A stretch of 64,000 nt of DNA from Methylophaga thalassica (GCA_011052985.1 DRHY01000178.1:21772-85771); one strand, 5' to 3'; positions 16,121-24,869 are shown, numbered from the stretch's first letter. Translations and numbers: made by a program. Notes: generated by a model from the letters alone, not told the origin.

Positions 16121-17818
16121 TTAAGCTGCTTCTTTGAACCCTAATTGCAAGAAAGAGGTATTGGTTAATTTTAGATTTTGATTAAAGCTTTCTGCTGCTT
16201 CATCAATAGTAATATCAAGTTCATCTGCAGCTTCCTGGGCTGACTTTAGCCATCCCTCTAATCGTCCAAACTCGACATTCAGTTTCCGCATGAAAGCTTG
16301 GTTAAACTTCACATGGCAGTTACCATTTTTGAAGGCCTTAACCGTCATCAAAAGTGATGTTTTACCAGTGACATGATCCCAGAAATGAAATTCTTTACCT
16401 TTGTTACTTTCCCATTGATAGTCCATTGGCCGTTCATAGTTTGTTGTGTCAAACCCAAGGTTAGTCGCTACCGTTAGGATGTCCATGATGAGGTCATGTG
16501 CTCTCTCTGTTAGCCCGTTGTATCGGTTTAAATCAAAGCTCCATTCACTTACAACTAATCCCCCAGCTCGTTCTAAAACCAGTCGCGTTTCTAATGAATA
16601 TCGGCTTAATCCTTCTGGTGTTCGACAGTAACGCCATTTCTCCTCGCCATAGGTCTTAGTATTCGATTTATATAAAACAATGTTGGCTTTTTCGACCATT
16701 CTTTTAACAAGCGAGACTAGTTGTTCATCAAAGTAATGGTTGGCATTCTTTATGACCCAAATTACAACTGCATAGATATTTTCTGAATTGAAATCAACAT
16801 CGGTTCTGGTTGTCAGGTTAGATAGCAATCTCTCGCGTGATGATTTAGTTAATTTGTCGGTGATTTTTTTCAGGTTATTAAACAATTCCTGCCAATAAAT
16901 ATTTTTGAGACCTTTTACTTTTAGTCTCAAACCTTCTCTGACATCTTTGAAGCTAACCCCTAGTTCATCAAGTAAGTCTGCATCAAGTGTTTCAAATGCT
17001 CTGTAGTTTTCCATAAGTTTAGAGAGATCACGTTCATACAATTGAATAAGTACTTGAATTAGATCCTTACCTGTCACTAACTCATTTTGTATGCGCTCCT
17101 GACTTAAGCTAGCAGATACATCATTCAAATCACGACCAGATGTTTTCTCAATCTTGAAATTATCGTTAAACCAAATAGTAAATGGATCAGTGTCGGCTCG
17201 ACTTGAGCTTGAACGATGTCTGCTTTTTGTCACCAGAGAGACTTTAATAATGTCGACTTTTGCTCTGGAAACACGGTCGGCTGATAAGAAATCTTTTTGT
17301 TTAAGCGTTTCTGCTTTAGCACCTCTAATTTCGATTGCATCTTGAATATTTTTACTCGACTTCCACCGACTGGGGATAACGAGATAAATATAAGCTGAAT
17401 TGGACTCTCTAATGATCTTACTGGACCAGTCTTCAAATTCTGAATAGGGAGGATTCGCAATCGTTAGTGTCGTGTTTTTATCCATTAAAGTCTGCTGGTG
17501 GAACTCTGCACCAATAACAAATATTGATTTATCCATAGCTTGGATAAGCGGCTTAGACTTCTCTATGGCGTATCGCTGCCCTTCAGTGAGATATTTAAGA
17601 GAACGCCCATCTCCAGCCCCACAGTCAAGAATAGAAGGGTTAGGATTAATATCATAGTCATCAACCATTTTATCGATGTCGTCTTTTATGACTTTGAGCA
17701 TCTCTTCAGTAGTGGGATACCATTCAAAGTCCTGACCTTCACTTTTTATCCTTGATACTAAGGCCATCGTTGATTTTTTGTTATCAGGGTTGAAACTATT
17801 TTGTTGTGACAAATTCAT
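16121..17818 (-). CDS. adenine-specific DNA methyltransferase with DUF4942-like C-terminus
   Basis: The 565-residue protein has SAM-binding motif I (ILDCGAGDGRS, residues 63-73) and catalytic motif IV ANPPY (121-125), as in N6-adenine methyltransferases. The C-terminal half (residues ~300-540, with W.ELFNNL and WRYCRTPEG) resembles DUF4942, often fused to or next to such enzymes on plasmids. Strong GGAGGAATAA lies before the ATG. No restriction enzyme is nearby, so it is an orphan enzyme, probably protecting the plasmid from host restriction or marking DNA. Confidence 0.75.
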   Translation of the reverse strand: MNLSQQNSFNPDNKKSTMALVSRIKSEGQDFEWYPTTEEMLKVIKDDIDKMVDDYDINPNPSILDCGAGDGRSLKYLTEGQRYAIEKSKPLIQAMDKSIFVIGAEFHQQTLMDKNTTLTIANPPYSEFEDWSSKIIRESNSAYIYLVIPSRWKSSKNIQDAIEIRGAKAETLKQKDFLSADRVSRAKVDIIKVSLVTKSRHRSSSSRADTDPFTIWFNDNFKIEKTSGRDLNDVSASLSQERIQNELVTGKDLIQVLIQLYERDLSKLMENYRAFETLDADLLDELGVSFKDVREGLRLKVKGLKNIYWQELFNNLKKITDKLTKSSRERLLSNLTTRTDVDFNSENIYAVVIWVIKNANHYFDEQLVSLVKRMVEKANIVLYKSNTKTYGEEKWRYCRTPEGLSRYSLETRLVLERAGGLVVSEWSFDLNRYNGLTERAHDLIMDILTVATNLGFDTTNYERPMDYQWESNKGKEFHFWDHVTGKTSLLMTVKAFKNGNCHVKFNQAFMRKLNVEFGRLEGWLKSAQEAADELDITIDEAAESFNQNLKLTNTSFLQLGFKEAA

Positions 17819-18038
17819 TTATTCCTCCAGAGTGATTGAATTAATTTGCTGTAGGGTGATTTCCTAAAGCTCAAATCCAATCTCTCATGGAAGTCTGATC
17901 GCGCAAGTGCCCTCCAGAATGGTAACGATCACGTGATGATTTTGTATCGAATTTAAAAACTGGGGGAGTAGATAGTGATGTAATAAATGTGTTTATTTCT
18001 ATCTTGGAAGTACAACTAAGACTAGTTGAGTTATAGTC

Positions 18039-18064
18039 TTTGACGGATCTCGTGATCCGTCAAA
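18039..18064. repeat. perfect 11-bp palindrome (TTTGACGGATC/GATCCGTCAAA)
   Basis: Arms of 11 bp with loop TCGT lie about 50 bp beyond the stop of the gene at 18113. There is no T run on the transcript side, so it is less like a terminator and more like an operator or a processed RNA hairpin. The remainder of 17819-18112 shows no gene. Confidence 0.4.
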
Positions 18065-18112
18065 ACTTATGCTTTTGTTAGTCTGAAAAGTAAATTAAGG
18101 AATATCGTTAAT

Positions 18113-19009
18113 TTAATTTTTAGTAAGGGATAGTGCTTTGGCTATAGCACTATCTAAATCATTAGAAACACCATGGTTTGTACTTCGGTCCCAAGCACCA
18201 CCATCAAGAACACGCACTAGGTATTGGGTTTCGTCATTTTCACCGATTGTTCTAATAAACGGCCTATTCCACCAGTGCTGAATTTCAAGTTTTGTACGTA
18301 ATGAGTTATCTTTATTCTCAAAATTTTGTGGTAGATTTGGATCGATACAAATACCTGACACAATATTGGTTTGATTTTCTGGCCAATGCTCAGGAAGATA
18401 GCTCTCATCATCTTCGAACCATTCGTTATCGAAGATATAGTCATTCTCTAAAAACTTACCTTTGACAATATAGAGTGCGGGTAATTTAAATGTGGCTTTA
18501 TCGAGAAGGGTATTCAACGAATAACAGGCACCTTCGTCACTCAGTCCCGGAATCATGAAGTTAATGCGATAAAATTTCTTGCTTGATATTTCATTATCAA
18601 AAATTTCTTTAAGTTCTTCTTCACTATAGATGTCTTTCAGTTGCCGGTTATCTTCATCATCTTCTTCAATGAGATGGATGAAGTACTGATAATAAGCATC
18701 GTGAATCACAACCTCGGCTAGTTCATCTTCTGTGAGGTAGAACTTGGTATCAAAAATCTCCATTGCATCTTCAAGGTTAAATACGGCAAAGATTCCTTCA
18801 TTGAAATATCGTTCTGTTTCGTGAAAGACTTTATTTCCATCTATGACTTGGTGCCAATTATCGAAACCAAATTTCTTGGCCACTTTTTCAAGTGCTTCAG
18901 TGTGAGTGATATTTTCAGCACGCTTAAGCTTTTTAGCCTGGGCCTTGAGTTTACTAACAGAAGAAGAGTCTATGTGGGCATTATTGCCACGTATGATTTT
19001 GGTAATCAT
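18113..19009 (-). CDS. hypothetical protein with Glyoxalase_8-like N-terminus
   Basis: 298 residues, very acidic. The N-terminal ~60 residues (VSKLKAQAKKLKRAENI, then THTEALEKVAKKFGFDNW) match the short helical domain annotated as Glyoxalase_8 in many plasmid proteins, although no enzyme activity is proven for it. The rest (residues ~65-298) has no recognised motif. It is a single gene whose upstream 19010-19307 region is non-coding. Confidence 0.5.
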   Translation of the reverse strand: MITKIIRGNNAHIDSSSVSKLKAQAKKLKRAENITHTEALEKVAKKFGFDNWHQVIDGNKVFHETERYFNEGIFAVFNLEDAMEIFDTKFYLTEDELAEVVIHDAYYQYFIHLIEEDDEDNRQLKDIYSEEELKEIFDNEISSKKFYRINFMIPGLSDEGACYSLNTLLDKATFKLPALYIVKGKFLENDYIFDNEWFEDDESYLPEHWPENQTNIVSGICIDPNLPQNFENKDNSLRTKLEIQHWWNRPFIRTIGENDETQYLVRVLDGGAWDRSTNHGVSNDLDSAIAKALSLTKN

Positions 19010-19307
19010 CTTTGTACTCCTATGATGTCATTACGAGTACCCACTGCCCGTACATCACGGAAAAAGATTTCACCATATAGTTGTTTTGCATCGTCTCGTT
19101 TGAGTTTGCATAGTGGGTAGCCGGCGTCGATAAGCCAGATTTAAGATTAGCAAACTGGAGAATTAGATGCCAGAGAAAATTTACAGCGGTGAATCTTTAA
19201 CTATTTTGTTATAGGGAACTGGGCTTTCTAATGAGAAGCATAGTTTTTGAAGATATTTCTGGAATGATGCAATATAAGTCTCCACAGTTTGAGAGACTTA
19301 TAGCAGT

Positions 19308-19955
19308 ATGAAATGTTATGCCAAATGGGAAGAAGACGACAATGCTAAGATTTTCTTTCGAGATCAAACAATCTTACAGTTTGGTAATAGTTGGGATTTA
19401 ATTGCTAACTTAATTCTGCTCAATCCTGGCAGTGCATCACCCGTAAATAACGAATCGAAGACTGACTACTTACGCTCCCAAGAACTGCCATTCTTCATAG
19501 AACCTAAACAACACGAGATGTATGTTGAATTCAAACTCGACCCTTTAATGCGTAACATTCTAAATCTGTTCTCATCTCATTATCATGGCGGAACAATCAA
19601 GATATATAACTTGTTTAACCTTAAAAATCAGGACTCGACAAAAGCCATAGAAGACTTTCAACAGAATTTAATGCATCCCAAGATGTTTACAGCCGATTCA
19701 GACATTCTTTATTGTGCATCGCCGGTCATTGTTGCTTCGGGTACAAAAGCAAAATCTCAAGAGCTGCTTATTCAGCTAATCAGACATATCAGGTTGGCAT
19801 CAAGTGAAAAGCTATTTGCCCTGGAACAAAAAAACGAGAAATTATTTCACATAAAAAAAGCCGAAGTGAATGCATCAGGATATGTAGATAGCTACCATCC
19901 ATCATTCACGTTCAAATATGGAAATAAAACTGAATTAGGTGAACTACCTATCTAA
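19308..19955 (+). CDS. hypothetical protein, DUF1643-like
   Basis: 215 residues. LILLNPGSASP near residue 35 recalls the LLNPS.A start of DUF1643 proteins, followed by a segment for a folded alpha/beta domain (YNLFNLKNQDS, then VIVASGTKAKSQELL). Function of that family is unknown. No strong Shine-Dalgarno is seen; TAGCAG precedes the ATG. The match to DUF1643 is partial. Confidence 0.45.
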   Translation: MKCYAKWEEDDNAKIFFRDQTILQFGNSWDLIANLILLNPGSASPVNNESKTDYLRSQELPFFIEPKQHEMYVEFKLDPLMRNILNLFSSHYHGGTIKIYNLFNLKNQDSTKAIEDFQQNLMHPKMFTADSDILYCASPVIVASGTKAKSQELLIQLIRHIRLASSEKLFALEQKNEKLFHIKKAEVNASGYVDSYHPSFTFKYGNKTELGELPI

Positions 19956-19970
19956 ACTAATGTGCGACGT

Positions 19971-20151
19971 TTGACACTTACTACCGCATAAGATAAATTC
20001 AAACTATCTTTGCAACTCAGTTGCATTGAAAGTTCTGCCACACTTTTAAGCTGGCACTCATTATCAAAGCTGTAAAATGCTTTGCCTACGAACCCAAGGG
20101 GTATGCTACCCCTTCGGGGACGGCTGCCCCTTTTTCTTATGGAGAATTTCC
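19971..20151 (+). promoter_or_regulatory. structured leader copy 3 with promoter
   Basis: TTGACA (19971-19976), 17 bp, TAAATT (19994-19999), then ATCTTTGCAACT as in copies 1 and 10. Hairpins: GCAAC/GTTGC, GCCA/TGGC (with ACACTTTTAAGC loop), CAAAGC/GCTTTG. The 3' module has CCCAAGGGG pairing with CCCCTTCGGG, or GGGG with CCCC followed by five T (terminator form). The Shine-Dalgarno ATGGAGAA is 7 bases before the ATG. Confidence 0.7.
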
Positions 20152-20616
20152 ATGATTAAAGAAGAAGTGGTGAACAGCCAAGATTCATTGAACCTTAAAG
20201 ATGTACTCAATTTTTATGCTGATATTGGTAGATATCAATTTTTGGCAAAAGTTGAATGTGTTTCATGTGATTTCGAAGAAGCAGTTTCTTACTACGAATT
20301 AGCCGTGGGTCGCGTGTATAACTTTACTTATGATGCGATAAGATCTGGCTCTTCCTGGTGTGAATCTGTTTTCCTTCAGCAATTTCCAGAGTTCAAAGAC
20401 GCAGTATCTGATGCAACTCTAGCAGCAGAAATGCATTTACTTCATGATCCACAAGCTAAAGGTATCGTTACCGTTTACTGTCCTCGTGGCTGTAATCAGA
20501 CCACAGTGTCAGCATCTGATCCATGGGATGAGTGTGCAGCATGTGGTCAAGTAATGCATCCTGACTCTGAAGATGAGTACATGTCTTCTCTAGTCCGTGC
20601 TGGACAAGTTCAATAG
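20152..20616 (+). CDS. leader-controlled zinc-ribbon protein, paralogue of 54983-55282
   Basis: The ATG at 20152 follows the leader's GGAGAA; the frame is open upstream through the leader but that part is regulatory. The 154-residue product has an N-terminal domain (LKDVLNFYADIGRYQF) similar to FSDVINFYLDLGN in the protein at 54983, and a C-terminal part with CPRGC and CAACG, a likely zinc ribbon absent from the paralogue. Function unknown. Both paralogues follow the same RNA leader class. Confidence 0.65.
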   Translation: MIKEEVVNSQDSLNLKDVLNFYADIGRYQFLAKVECVSCDFEEAVSYYELAVGRVYNFTYDAIRSGSSWCESVFLQQFPEFKDAVSDATLAAEMHLLHDPQAKGIVTVYCPRGCNQTTVSASDPWDECAACGQVMHPDSEDEYMSSLVRAGQVQ

Positions 20617-20624
20617 AAAAACAG

Positions 20625-20720
20625 TTCTCCCAATACGTTGGGACGACAAAGCATCAACACCCTACAGGGGATTACTCCCTCTGTATGGGAGTGGTCTCCT
20701 AAAAACTGGAGACAATCACG
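20625..20720 (+). promoter_or_regulatory. structured leader copy 4 (short form)
   Basis: It has one hairpin CCCAA/TTGGG (20628-20642) with loop TACG, then CCCTACAGGGG pairing with CCCTCTGTATGGG, then GTCTCC (20694-20699), which is perfectly complementary to the Shine-Dalgarno GGAGAC (20708-20713). It lies directly after the upstream gene, so it acts inside an operon. Confidence 0.65.
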
Positions 20721-20930
20721 ATGAAAAAATATCCATCAAGAAAAATTCACCAAAGAGACTTTCGCCCAGGAGGTAAGTTACACAATCTTCAAGACTGGTT
20801 CTGTACAGGCTGTCAGGTAAATCACTCGGGTTATAGAGAAAGTGTTAAAAGACCAGATGGACTGTACTGCCATGTATCTTTCTATGAGAAATATAAGTCA
20901 GAACAGCTAAGAGCAAATCAACAAGGTTGA
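20721..20930 (+). CDS. leader-controlled small Cys-containing protein
   Basis: 69 residues, very basic. It contains WFCTGCQVNHSGYRES and a later GLYCHVSFYEKY, so CxxC plus one Cys and His residues could form a small zinc knuckle. Shine-Dalgarno TGGAGA is eight bases upstream, inside leader copy 4. Function unknown; nucleic-acid binding is plausible. Confidence 0.55.
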   Translation: MKKYPSRKIHQRDFRPGGKLHNLQDWFCTGCQVNHSGYRESVKRPDGLYCHVSFYEKYKSEQLRANQQG

Positions 20931-20939
20931 TATGCAATT

Positions 20940-21154
20940 GAATACCTTCTCCACAGAGAGGGTATTCCAAAGTAATTTGAAGAGATTATTTTGGAATAAC
21001 GATTCTTGGTGACTTTGTTGCCATGAAAAGTAATCCGGACTTATCAAAACCGGACTCAATGTTCATTCAGTACGCTGAATGATGATGAAAACCCAAGGGG
21101 TGTTACCTATTCCCTTGGGGGTAGCTGGCATCCCTTTTTTTATGGAGAAAGGAA
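20940..21154 (+). promoter_or_regulatory. structured leader copy 5
   Basis: Hairpins: GAATACC/GGTATTC, CCAAA/TTTGG, CCGG...CCGG with the loop ACTTATCAAAA also seen in copy 12, and CATTCAG-TACG-CTGAATG (21064-21081). The 3' module has CCCAAGGG pairing with CCCTTGGG, or GGG with CCC followed by seven T. The Shine-Dalgarno is TGGAGAAAGG. Confidence 0.7.
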
Positions 21155-21355
21155 ATGCAAAAACAGTTACTCAAAGACTTGATTGATTGGATAGAAAAAT
21201 CCAGCCTTGAAGACTTAGCCCTAAGAAGGCTAAAGCTAGAAGAATTAATTGGCAACACAATGGGTACCGAAGTGCAATCTGACTTAAAACTGGCTATTCG
21301 CCTGATTGATGAGGAAGTCGTGACTCGGGCCTGTTTACTACCGAAGTCAGCTTAG
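21155..21355 (+). CDS. leader-controlled 66-residue helical protein
   Basis: The protein is almost wholly helical (LKDLIDWIEKSSLEDLALRR, then AIRLIDEEVVTRACL). Its C-terminal part shares spaced residues with the equally long product at 58641-58838 (ED..., T..G..., AI..I.EE...RA), and both are followed by a convergent, overlapping small gene. Function unknown. Confidence 0.55.
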   Translation: MQKQLLKDLIDWIEKSSLEDLALRRLKLEELIGNTMGTEVQSDLKLAIRLIDEEVVTRACLLPKSA

Positions 21356-21491
21356 CTCGACTATTAATTCTTTTAACAATTTCGGCAGCCTTTTCATCAT
21401 CGTTTTCAAGCACGATGGCACGAATTAAGGCCTCTGAAAGTGGTTGTTCAGTATTTTGATGAACAAGCTTTAGTTCTGTGTGTTTTTTCAT
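21294..21491 (-). CDS. small convergent gene overlapping the previous one
   Basis: 65 residues starting at the ATG at 21491 (MKKHTELKLVHQ). The frame extends further upstream but then overlaps the start of the next gene. It has a helical centre (ALIRAIVLENDDEKAAEIVK) that resembles EILKALLVDKDRDTAFQIAE of the product at 58831-59022. Its 3' end overlaps the plus-strand gene by 62 bp. No good Shine-Dalgarno was found, so confidence is limited. Confidence 0.4.
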   Translation of the reverse strand: MKKHTELKLVHQNTEQPLSEALIRAIVLENDDEKAAEIVKRINSRAKLTSVVNRPESRLPHQSGE

Positions 21492-21531
21492 GTGAATGAG
21501 GATAGCACACAATTTATTTAGGAGAAGTACC

Positions 21532-21969
21532 ATGGGAGTTGGAAATTTCACACTAGCAAATGCTGAAACTGTGTATATCGAGGACCTACATGTTCACGGT
21601 TATTACAGCGGAGGTGAGCTAGATCATGATCAAACCAATCTGGATTATGAGAATTTAGAAGAAACATTAGTAAGCCTTTTACCAGATAGCTTTTGTAAGG
21701 TTGAAAACGAAAGCTATGGAGGCGGTAGCATAATTGCTGAGAACAACTTTTATAGCATTGTACTTACTCACTGGGTAGGTTACTACGCATTAAGTGTTGT
21801 GATTAGAGATAACGATGTCCGGTATGACTGGGGCATTAACCCTCTCGCTGCACATCATCATGCAAGAGTTGCTTTACGATTCTTCGACAAAATTCATGAT
21901 ATCTATCCGCTGCGAGTCCCAACTAGTGCATGGACGAGCGATGTGTACCAGAAAACACTGGCAGCGTAA
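21532..21969 (+). CDS. hypothetical protein
   Basis: The ATG at 21532 is preferred because AGGAGAAG lies seven bases upstream; the frame is open to 21496. The 145-residue acidic product has aromatic-rich beta-like stretches (YSIVLTHWVGYYALSVVIRD) and many His. No family was recognised. It sits inside the series of leader-driven small genes but without its own complete leader. Confidence 0.55.
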   Translation: MGVGNFTLANAETVYIEDLHVHGYYSGGELDHDQTNLDYENLEETLVSLLPDSFCKVENESYGGGSIIAENNFYSIVLTHWVGYYALSVVIRDNDVRYDWGINPLAAHHHARVALRFFDKIHDIYPLRVPTSAWTSDVYQKTLAA

Positions 21970-21989
21970 GGACAGGTAATTAATCACAA

Positions 21990-22080
21990 ATATATCTGGA
22001 CTATTGACCAGATATTTACTCACCCCCTGGGAGGTATTTCACTCCCGCATAGGGGGTGGAGTACTTCTCGCATCAGGAGA
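21990..22080 (+). promoter_or_regulatory. structured leader copy 6
   Basis: A hairpin ATATCTGG/CCAGATAT (around 21991-22015) is followed by CACCCCCTGGGAG pairing with CTCCCGCATAGGGGGTG, then TTCTC complementary to the Shine-Dalgarno GGAGAA (22076-22081). The same order of blocks is seen in the other copies. Confidence 0.65.
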
Positions 22081-22551
22081 ATGATGATGAGAAAGAAATT
22101 TCTAGTTGCATATGGATTAAGTGGATGCTGGCCTGGCTACAAAAATGCCTGCATTATTGAGTCATGTGACGAAGCAATAGAACAAGATGCTTTTAATATT
22201 GCTACCGAGCTTTGGCACAATCAGAAGCCAGGTTCCTCTCTAAGTTATATCTGGGAGGAAATAACAACAATAGTGAATGATTGTGTCTTATATCAATCTC
22301 GACTGACCCTTAAAGCGAAAGCCAAAGTTAATCAACTGCCTTATGCGGTTCATAGCATGGGTAAAACATTTTTGGCCAAGCAAATCTATGGACTTAGAAG
22401 TGCCAATGATTTTCTGAAATCCAACAAGGATTATGGAGTTATCCATGCCAATTATGCAGAGGATGTTTATTTGGTTGCAGAAAATGAGTCACCAGGCATC
22501 AATGAGGTAGAACTTTCTTCCACGCTGATTGCAGGCCACGTTACGTTATAG
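22081..22551 (+). CDS. leader-controlled hypothetical protein
   Basis: 156 residues. Three ATGs in a row follow the leader; the third (22087) has the best distance to GGAGA. The protein starts with a beta-like KKFLVAYGLSGCWPGYKNAC, which may be a folded core, and is otherwise alpha/beta without membrane parts. No family was recognised. It is followed 11 bp later by a small gene with a consensus ribosome site. Confidence 0.55.
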   Translation: MMMRKKFLVAYGLSGCWPGYKNACIIESCDEAIEQDAFNIATELWHNQKPGSSLSYIWEEITTIVNDCVLYQSRLTLKAKAKVNQLPYAVHSMGKTFLAKQIYGLRSANDFLKSNKDYGVIHANYAEDVYLVAENESPGINEVELSSTLIAGHVTL

Positions 22552-22562
22552 GAGGTTGTCAG

Positions 22563-22718
22563 ATGTTTATTTATGCATTACTTCAGACGACTTCCATGGA
22601 TAACACGGTCACTGAGCAAATATTCGTAGAAGAGAAAGACTTTGATGACGCATATTGGTCAGCAATGAAAGATTCAAACATAAAATTAGTCACAGTCAAT
22701 CCGCAAGCGAGCGACTGA
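22563..22718 (+). CDS. 51-residue acidic protein
   Basis: ATAGGAGGTTGTCAG gives a consensus Shine-Dalgarno 7 bases before the ATG. The product starts MFIYALLQTTSMDN and has an acidic centre (FVEEKDFDDAYW). It is the second gene of the unit begun at 22081. Function unknown. Confidence 0.5.
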   Translation: MFIYALLQTTSMDNTVTEQIFVEEKDFDDAYWSAMKDSNIKLVTVNPQASD

Positions 22719-22720
22719 TA

Positions 22721-22790
22721 AATCTATCCCAAGGGGAGCTGGCCTCCCCAAAAGGGAGACCAGTTTCTCTACTAAATTGGAGAAACAAAG
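22721..22790 (+). promoter_or_regulatory. structured leader copy 7 (short form)
   Basis: CCCAAGGGGAG and CTCCCC pair first; then GTTTCTC (22761-22767) is a perfect match for the Shine-Dalgarno GAGAAAC (22781-22787). No upstream promoter hairpins are present, so this copy acts within an operon as in copy 4. Confidence 0.6.
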
Positions 22791-23069
22791 ATGGAAACAT
22801 ACAGCGTTCTAGCATTAAGTACTGGCCATATTGAAGAATCTGATAATGTTGCATTAAAAGCAGCTGCGTATCAGACAAATATGGTAATGGTTCGAGATTC
22901 TGGCTATTTCATTAAGCTTTACCAAGATGATAAAACTAGAAATATCAGACCAGGCTACAGTTCTTCACTACAAAAACTTATTGAGTTTGCTCTCGATAAA
23001 GGATTTGGGATGATCGAACTGGACAGTGCTGCAGATACGTTAGAAGAGTTTATTCTGCACGACTGGTAA
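22791..23069 (+). CDS. leader-controlled protein, DUF5983-like
   Basis: 92 residues. The start YSVLALSTGHIEESDNVAL recalls the STaH(L/I)...D..L opening of DUF5983 proteins of plasmids and genomic islands, and RDSGYFIKLY matches their next conserved strand. That family has no known function. Leader copy 7 provides a TTGGAGAAAC ribosome site. A CCCCCC/GGGGGG hairpin follows the stop. Confidence 0.5.
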   Translation: METYSVLALSTGHIEESDNVALKAAAYQTNMVMVRDSGYFIKLYQDDKTRNIRPGYSSSLQKLIEFALDKGFGMIELDSAADTLEEFILHDW

Positions 23070-23077
23070 ACATTGAT

Positions 23078-23094
23078 CCCCCCATTACGGGGGG
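23078..23094. repeat. CCCCCC-GGGGGG hairpin after a leader-driven unit
   Basis: A six-base G/C stem with loop attac lies eight bases after the stop. There is no T run. An analogous hairpin follows the last gene of the 54-56 kb set at 55974. It may protect the transcript end. Confidence 0.45.
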
Positions 23095-23209
23095 TATCTC
23101 AAAGCAGTTTGTTCACAGATTTTTTTGAGATGTCTATTTCGCTCCAATAAAAAATGTGCTTAATTTTATTAAAATAATTGAAATAATAGATATACAGCGC
23201 CCTAATGAC

Positions 23210-24322
23210 CTAGCCTAAAGTCCTCCATTCAGATGCTGTTTTTAAGATCTTTAAACTGTTGATCATACAAGGAACAGTGTCACTAATCTTACCCTCAATA
23301 CAATCTAAAATTAATAATTGGAATGCTGCCACTGCTGCTTGAAAGTTTGCTGTAGCTAAGCCTACAAACGTAGCTTTTATGACTGCATCCTCGAAGCATG
23401 AAAGAGCAACTTTCTCCATAGTGGTATTTATAGGATTAAACCCTGTAAAAGCCCATAAAGCACGATTACAATCACGTACGCATAACTGATAAACAGTAAT
23501 TGTTATGGTAAAACAGCCACTTCTAACTCTTTCTCGTTTCGAAACCATTTTAAATTCTGGATACGTAAACAAGTCAGCAACTTTTCTCTGGTCTTTATTT
23601 ATAAGTAAGCAGTCATTGTCACGAGCAATATCTTCAAGTTCACGCTCTAGAACATCTCCAGGATTCTCTGGATCTGATACGACCACTGAATCATCATCTA
23701 CTTCAGGGAGACCAGCTTGCCACTCATCTCGCATACTTATAATTTTATAATCACTTTCCAAATAAGCTTGTTCTAGACTTTGCCAAGCTATCAAATGTTC
23801 ATTGATATGCTGCTGACGGTACAATGTAATGTAAAGCTCAACCTTATAATGACTACTAGGAACGCCTAAGCTAGGGCCAATATCATTTGGATCAATGCCG
23901 GAGTCAAGGTCAAAATTATAAAACTGCTCTGAAATTTGCGTTTTCTCTTCACCTGATAGATCATTTTTAATCCATAGACGAGCATAAATATCACAAGTGC
24001 ATGTAAAAGTGACTGGAATAATACAAATACCTTGAGTCATCAAATGAGAGGTATTTCTATCGAATAAACCATAGTGTCTAACTTTTGTTGCATATAAAAC
24101 TGGATCTTTTGGAGGCGTAGAGTTACCGTTTTCATCTACACGGGGTAATTGTAGGTTTTCTATTACTTTTCTACCAACCCCATCAAGACCATATCCTTCT
24201 TTAGAATATGTATCACCAAGCACTTCTTTTGCTTCATCGAAAGTCTTACGAGAGGTATTAATTAACCACTCATTAATTTCCGGTGTAGAAAAACTTCTCT
24301 GTATATTTTGTTCGATAGACAT
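23210..24322 (-). CDS. hypothetical protein, 370 residues
   Basis: The ATG at 24322 has AAGGAATG upstream; seven more codons are open before it. The product is soluble, with an N-terminal helical part, a mid region (IPVTFTCTCDIYARLWIK), an acidic loop and a C-terminal hydrophobic, Ala-rich segment (FVGLATANFQAAVAAFQLLI). No family was recognised. It is a single minus-strand gene between leader-driven sets. Confidence 0.5.
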   Translation of the reverse strand: MSIEQNIQRSFSTPEINEWLINTSRKTFDEAKEVLGDTYSKEGYGLDGVGRKVIENLQLPRVDENGNSTPPKDPVLYATKVRHYGLFDRNTSHLMTQGICIIPVTFTCTCDIYARLWIKNDLSGEEKTQISEQFYNFDLDSGIDPNDIGPSLGVPSSHYKVELYITLYRQQHINEHLIAWQSLEQAYLESDYKIISMRDEWQAGLPEVDDDSVVVSDPENPGDVLERELEDIARDNDCLLINKDQRKVADLFTYPEFKMVSKRERVRSGCFTITITVYQLCVRDCNRALWAFTGFNPINTTMEKVALSCFEDAVIKATFVGLATANFQAAVAAFQLLILDCIEGKISDTVPCMINSLKILKTASEWRTLG

Positions 24323-24447
24323 AACCATTCCTTGTAAAAACAAATAAAAATACTATTTTTCAATCACCTACAACTTTCACAGTCTCATAATACTGGGCAT
24401 AATACAAATTCAAATAAATTAAACATAAGGTTATCTAAAGGACTAGT

Positions 24448-24702
24448 ATGAAGCTAGAGGTCGAGCACCTAGACGATAAAACGAAGAACTCATTTATTCG
24501 TTACATCTTCACCGATATTGAGAAAGCTAGCCCTAAAGGGACTAGCAAAAAGATAATAGAAGCATGGAAAAGCCAGCCTAAAACTATCAGTCTTCATCAT
24601 ATTAAAAATAATTTAGAAGCCCTAAAGCAATACAACCAGCATGTAGTCTACCAAGCACATAAAAGCGTCCTATCTGCTTCAAAAGTATGCTATGGCTTAT
24701 AA
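24448..24702 (+). CDS. integron cassette gene, unknown function
   Basis: The 84-residue basic, helical protein (RYIFTDIEKASPKGTSKKII) ends in TTATAAC, the first core of an attC site, the usual arrangement of integron gene cassettes. TAAAGGACTAG precedes the ATG. The product is unlike its neighbours. Function unknown; small cassette proteins are often toxin-antitoxin or defence parts, but nothing here shows that. Confidence 0.55.
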   Translation: MKLEVEHLDDKTKNSFIRYIFTDIEKASPKGTSKKIIEAWKSQPKTISLHHIKNNLEALKQYNQHVVYQAHKSVLSASKVCYGL

Positions 24703-24757
24703 CAATCGCATTCAATCCGACGCCCACCACTCCGGTTGCTTTATACGGGCGTTATAG
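24697..24757 (+). other. attC recombination site (integron cassette)
   Basis: The 61-bp site begins TTATAACAATCGCATTC and ends CGGGCGTTATAG. The outer arms TATAAC and GTTATA are complementary, the inner part (AATCCGACGCC, then CCGGTTG) resembles attC sites of aadA and Vibrio cassettes, and it starts within the stop of the cassette gene. No integron integrase gene is in the window, so this looks like a cassette placed alone. Confidence 0.7.
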
Positions 24758-24767
24758 GGGGAACACT

Positions 24768-24869
24768 ATGAATGAAAAAGAAAAACTTCCAATCATAAGG
24801 TTTGAAGTGGAGATTCCAAAAGAACTAAATACTCCAATCAATACAATATCATTCGCTAGCTCGTTATAA
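24768..24869 (+). CDS. 33-residue peptide just after the attC site
   Basis: A short frame (MNEKEKLPIIRFEVEIPK...) begins 10 bases after the attC core with GGGGGAAC upstream and ends TTATAAC, which again resembles an attC outer core. It may be a tiny second cassette or a remnant. Low certainty. Confidence 0.3.
   Translation: MNEKEKLPIIRFEVEIPKELNTPINTISFASSL

Noticed and set aside
20077..20151. Longer N-terminus for the gene at 20152
   Set aside because: The extension reads the structured leader; the leader's Shine-Dalgarno fits the ATG at 20152.
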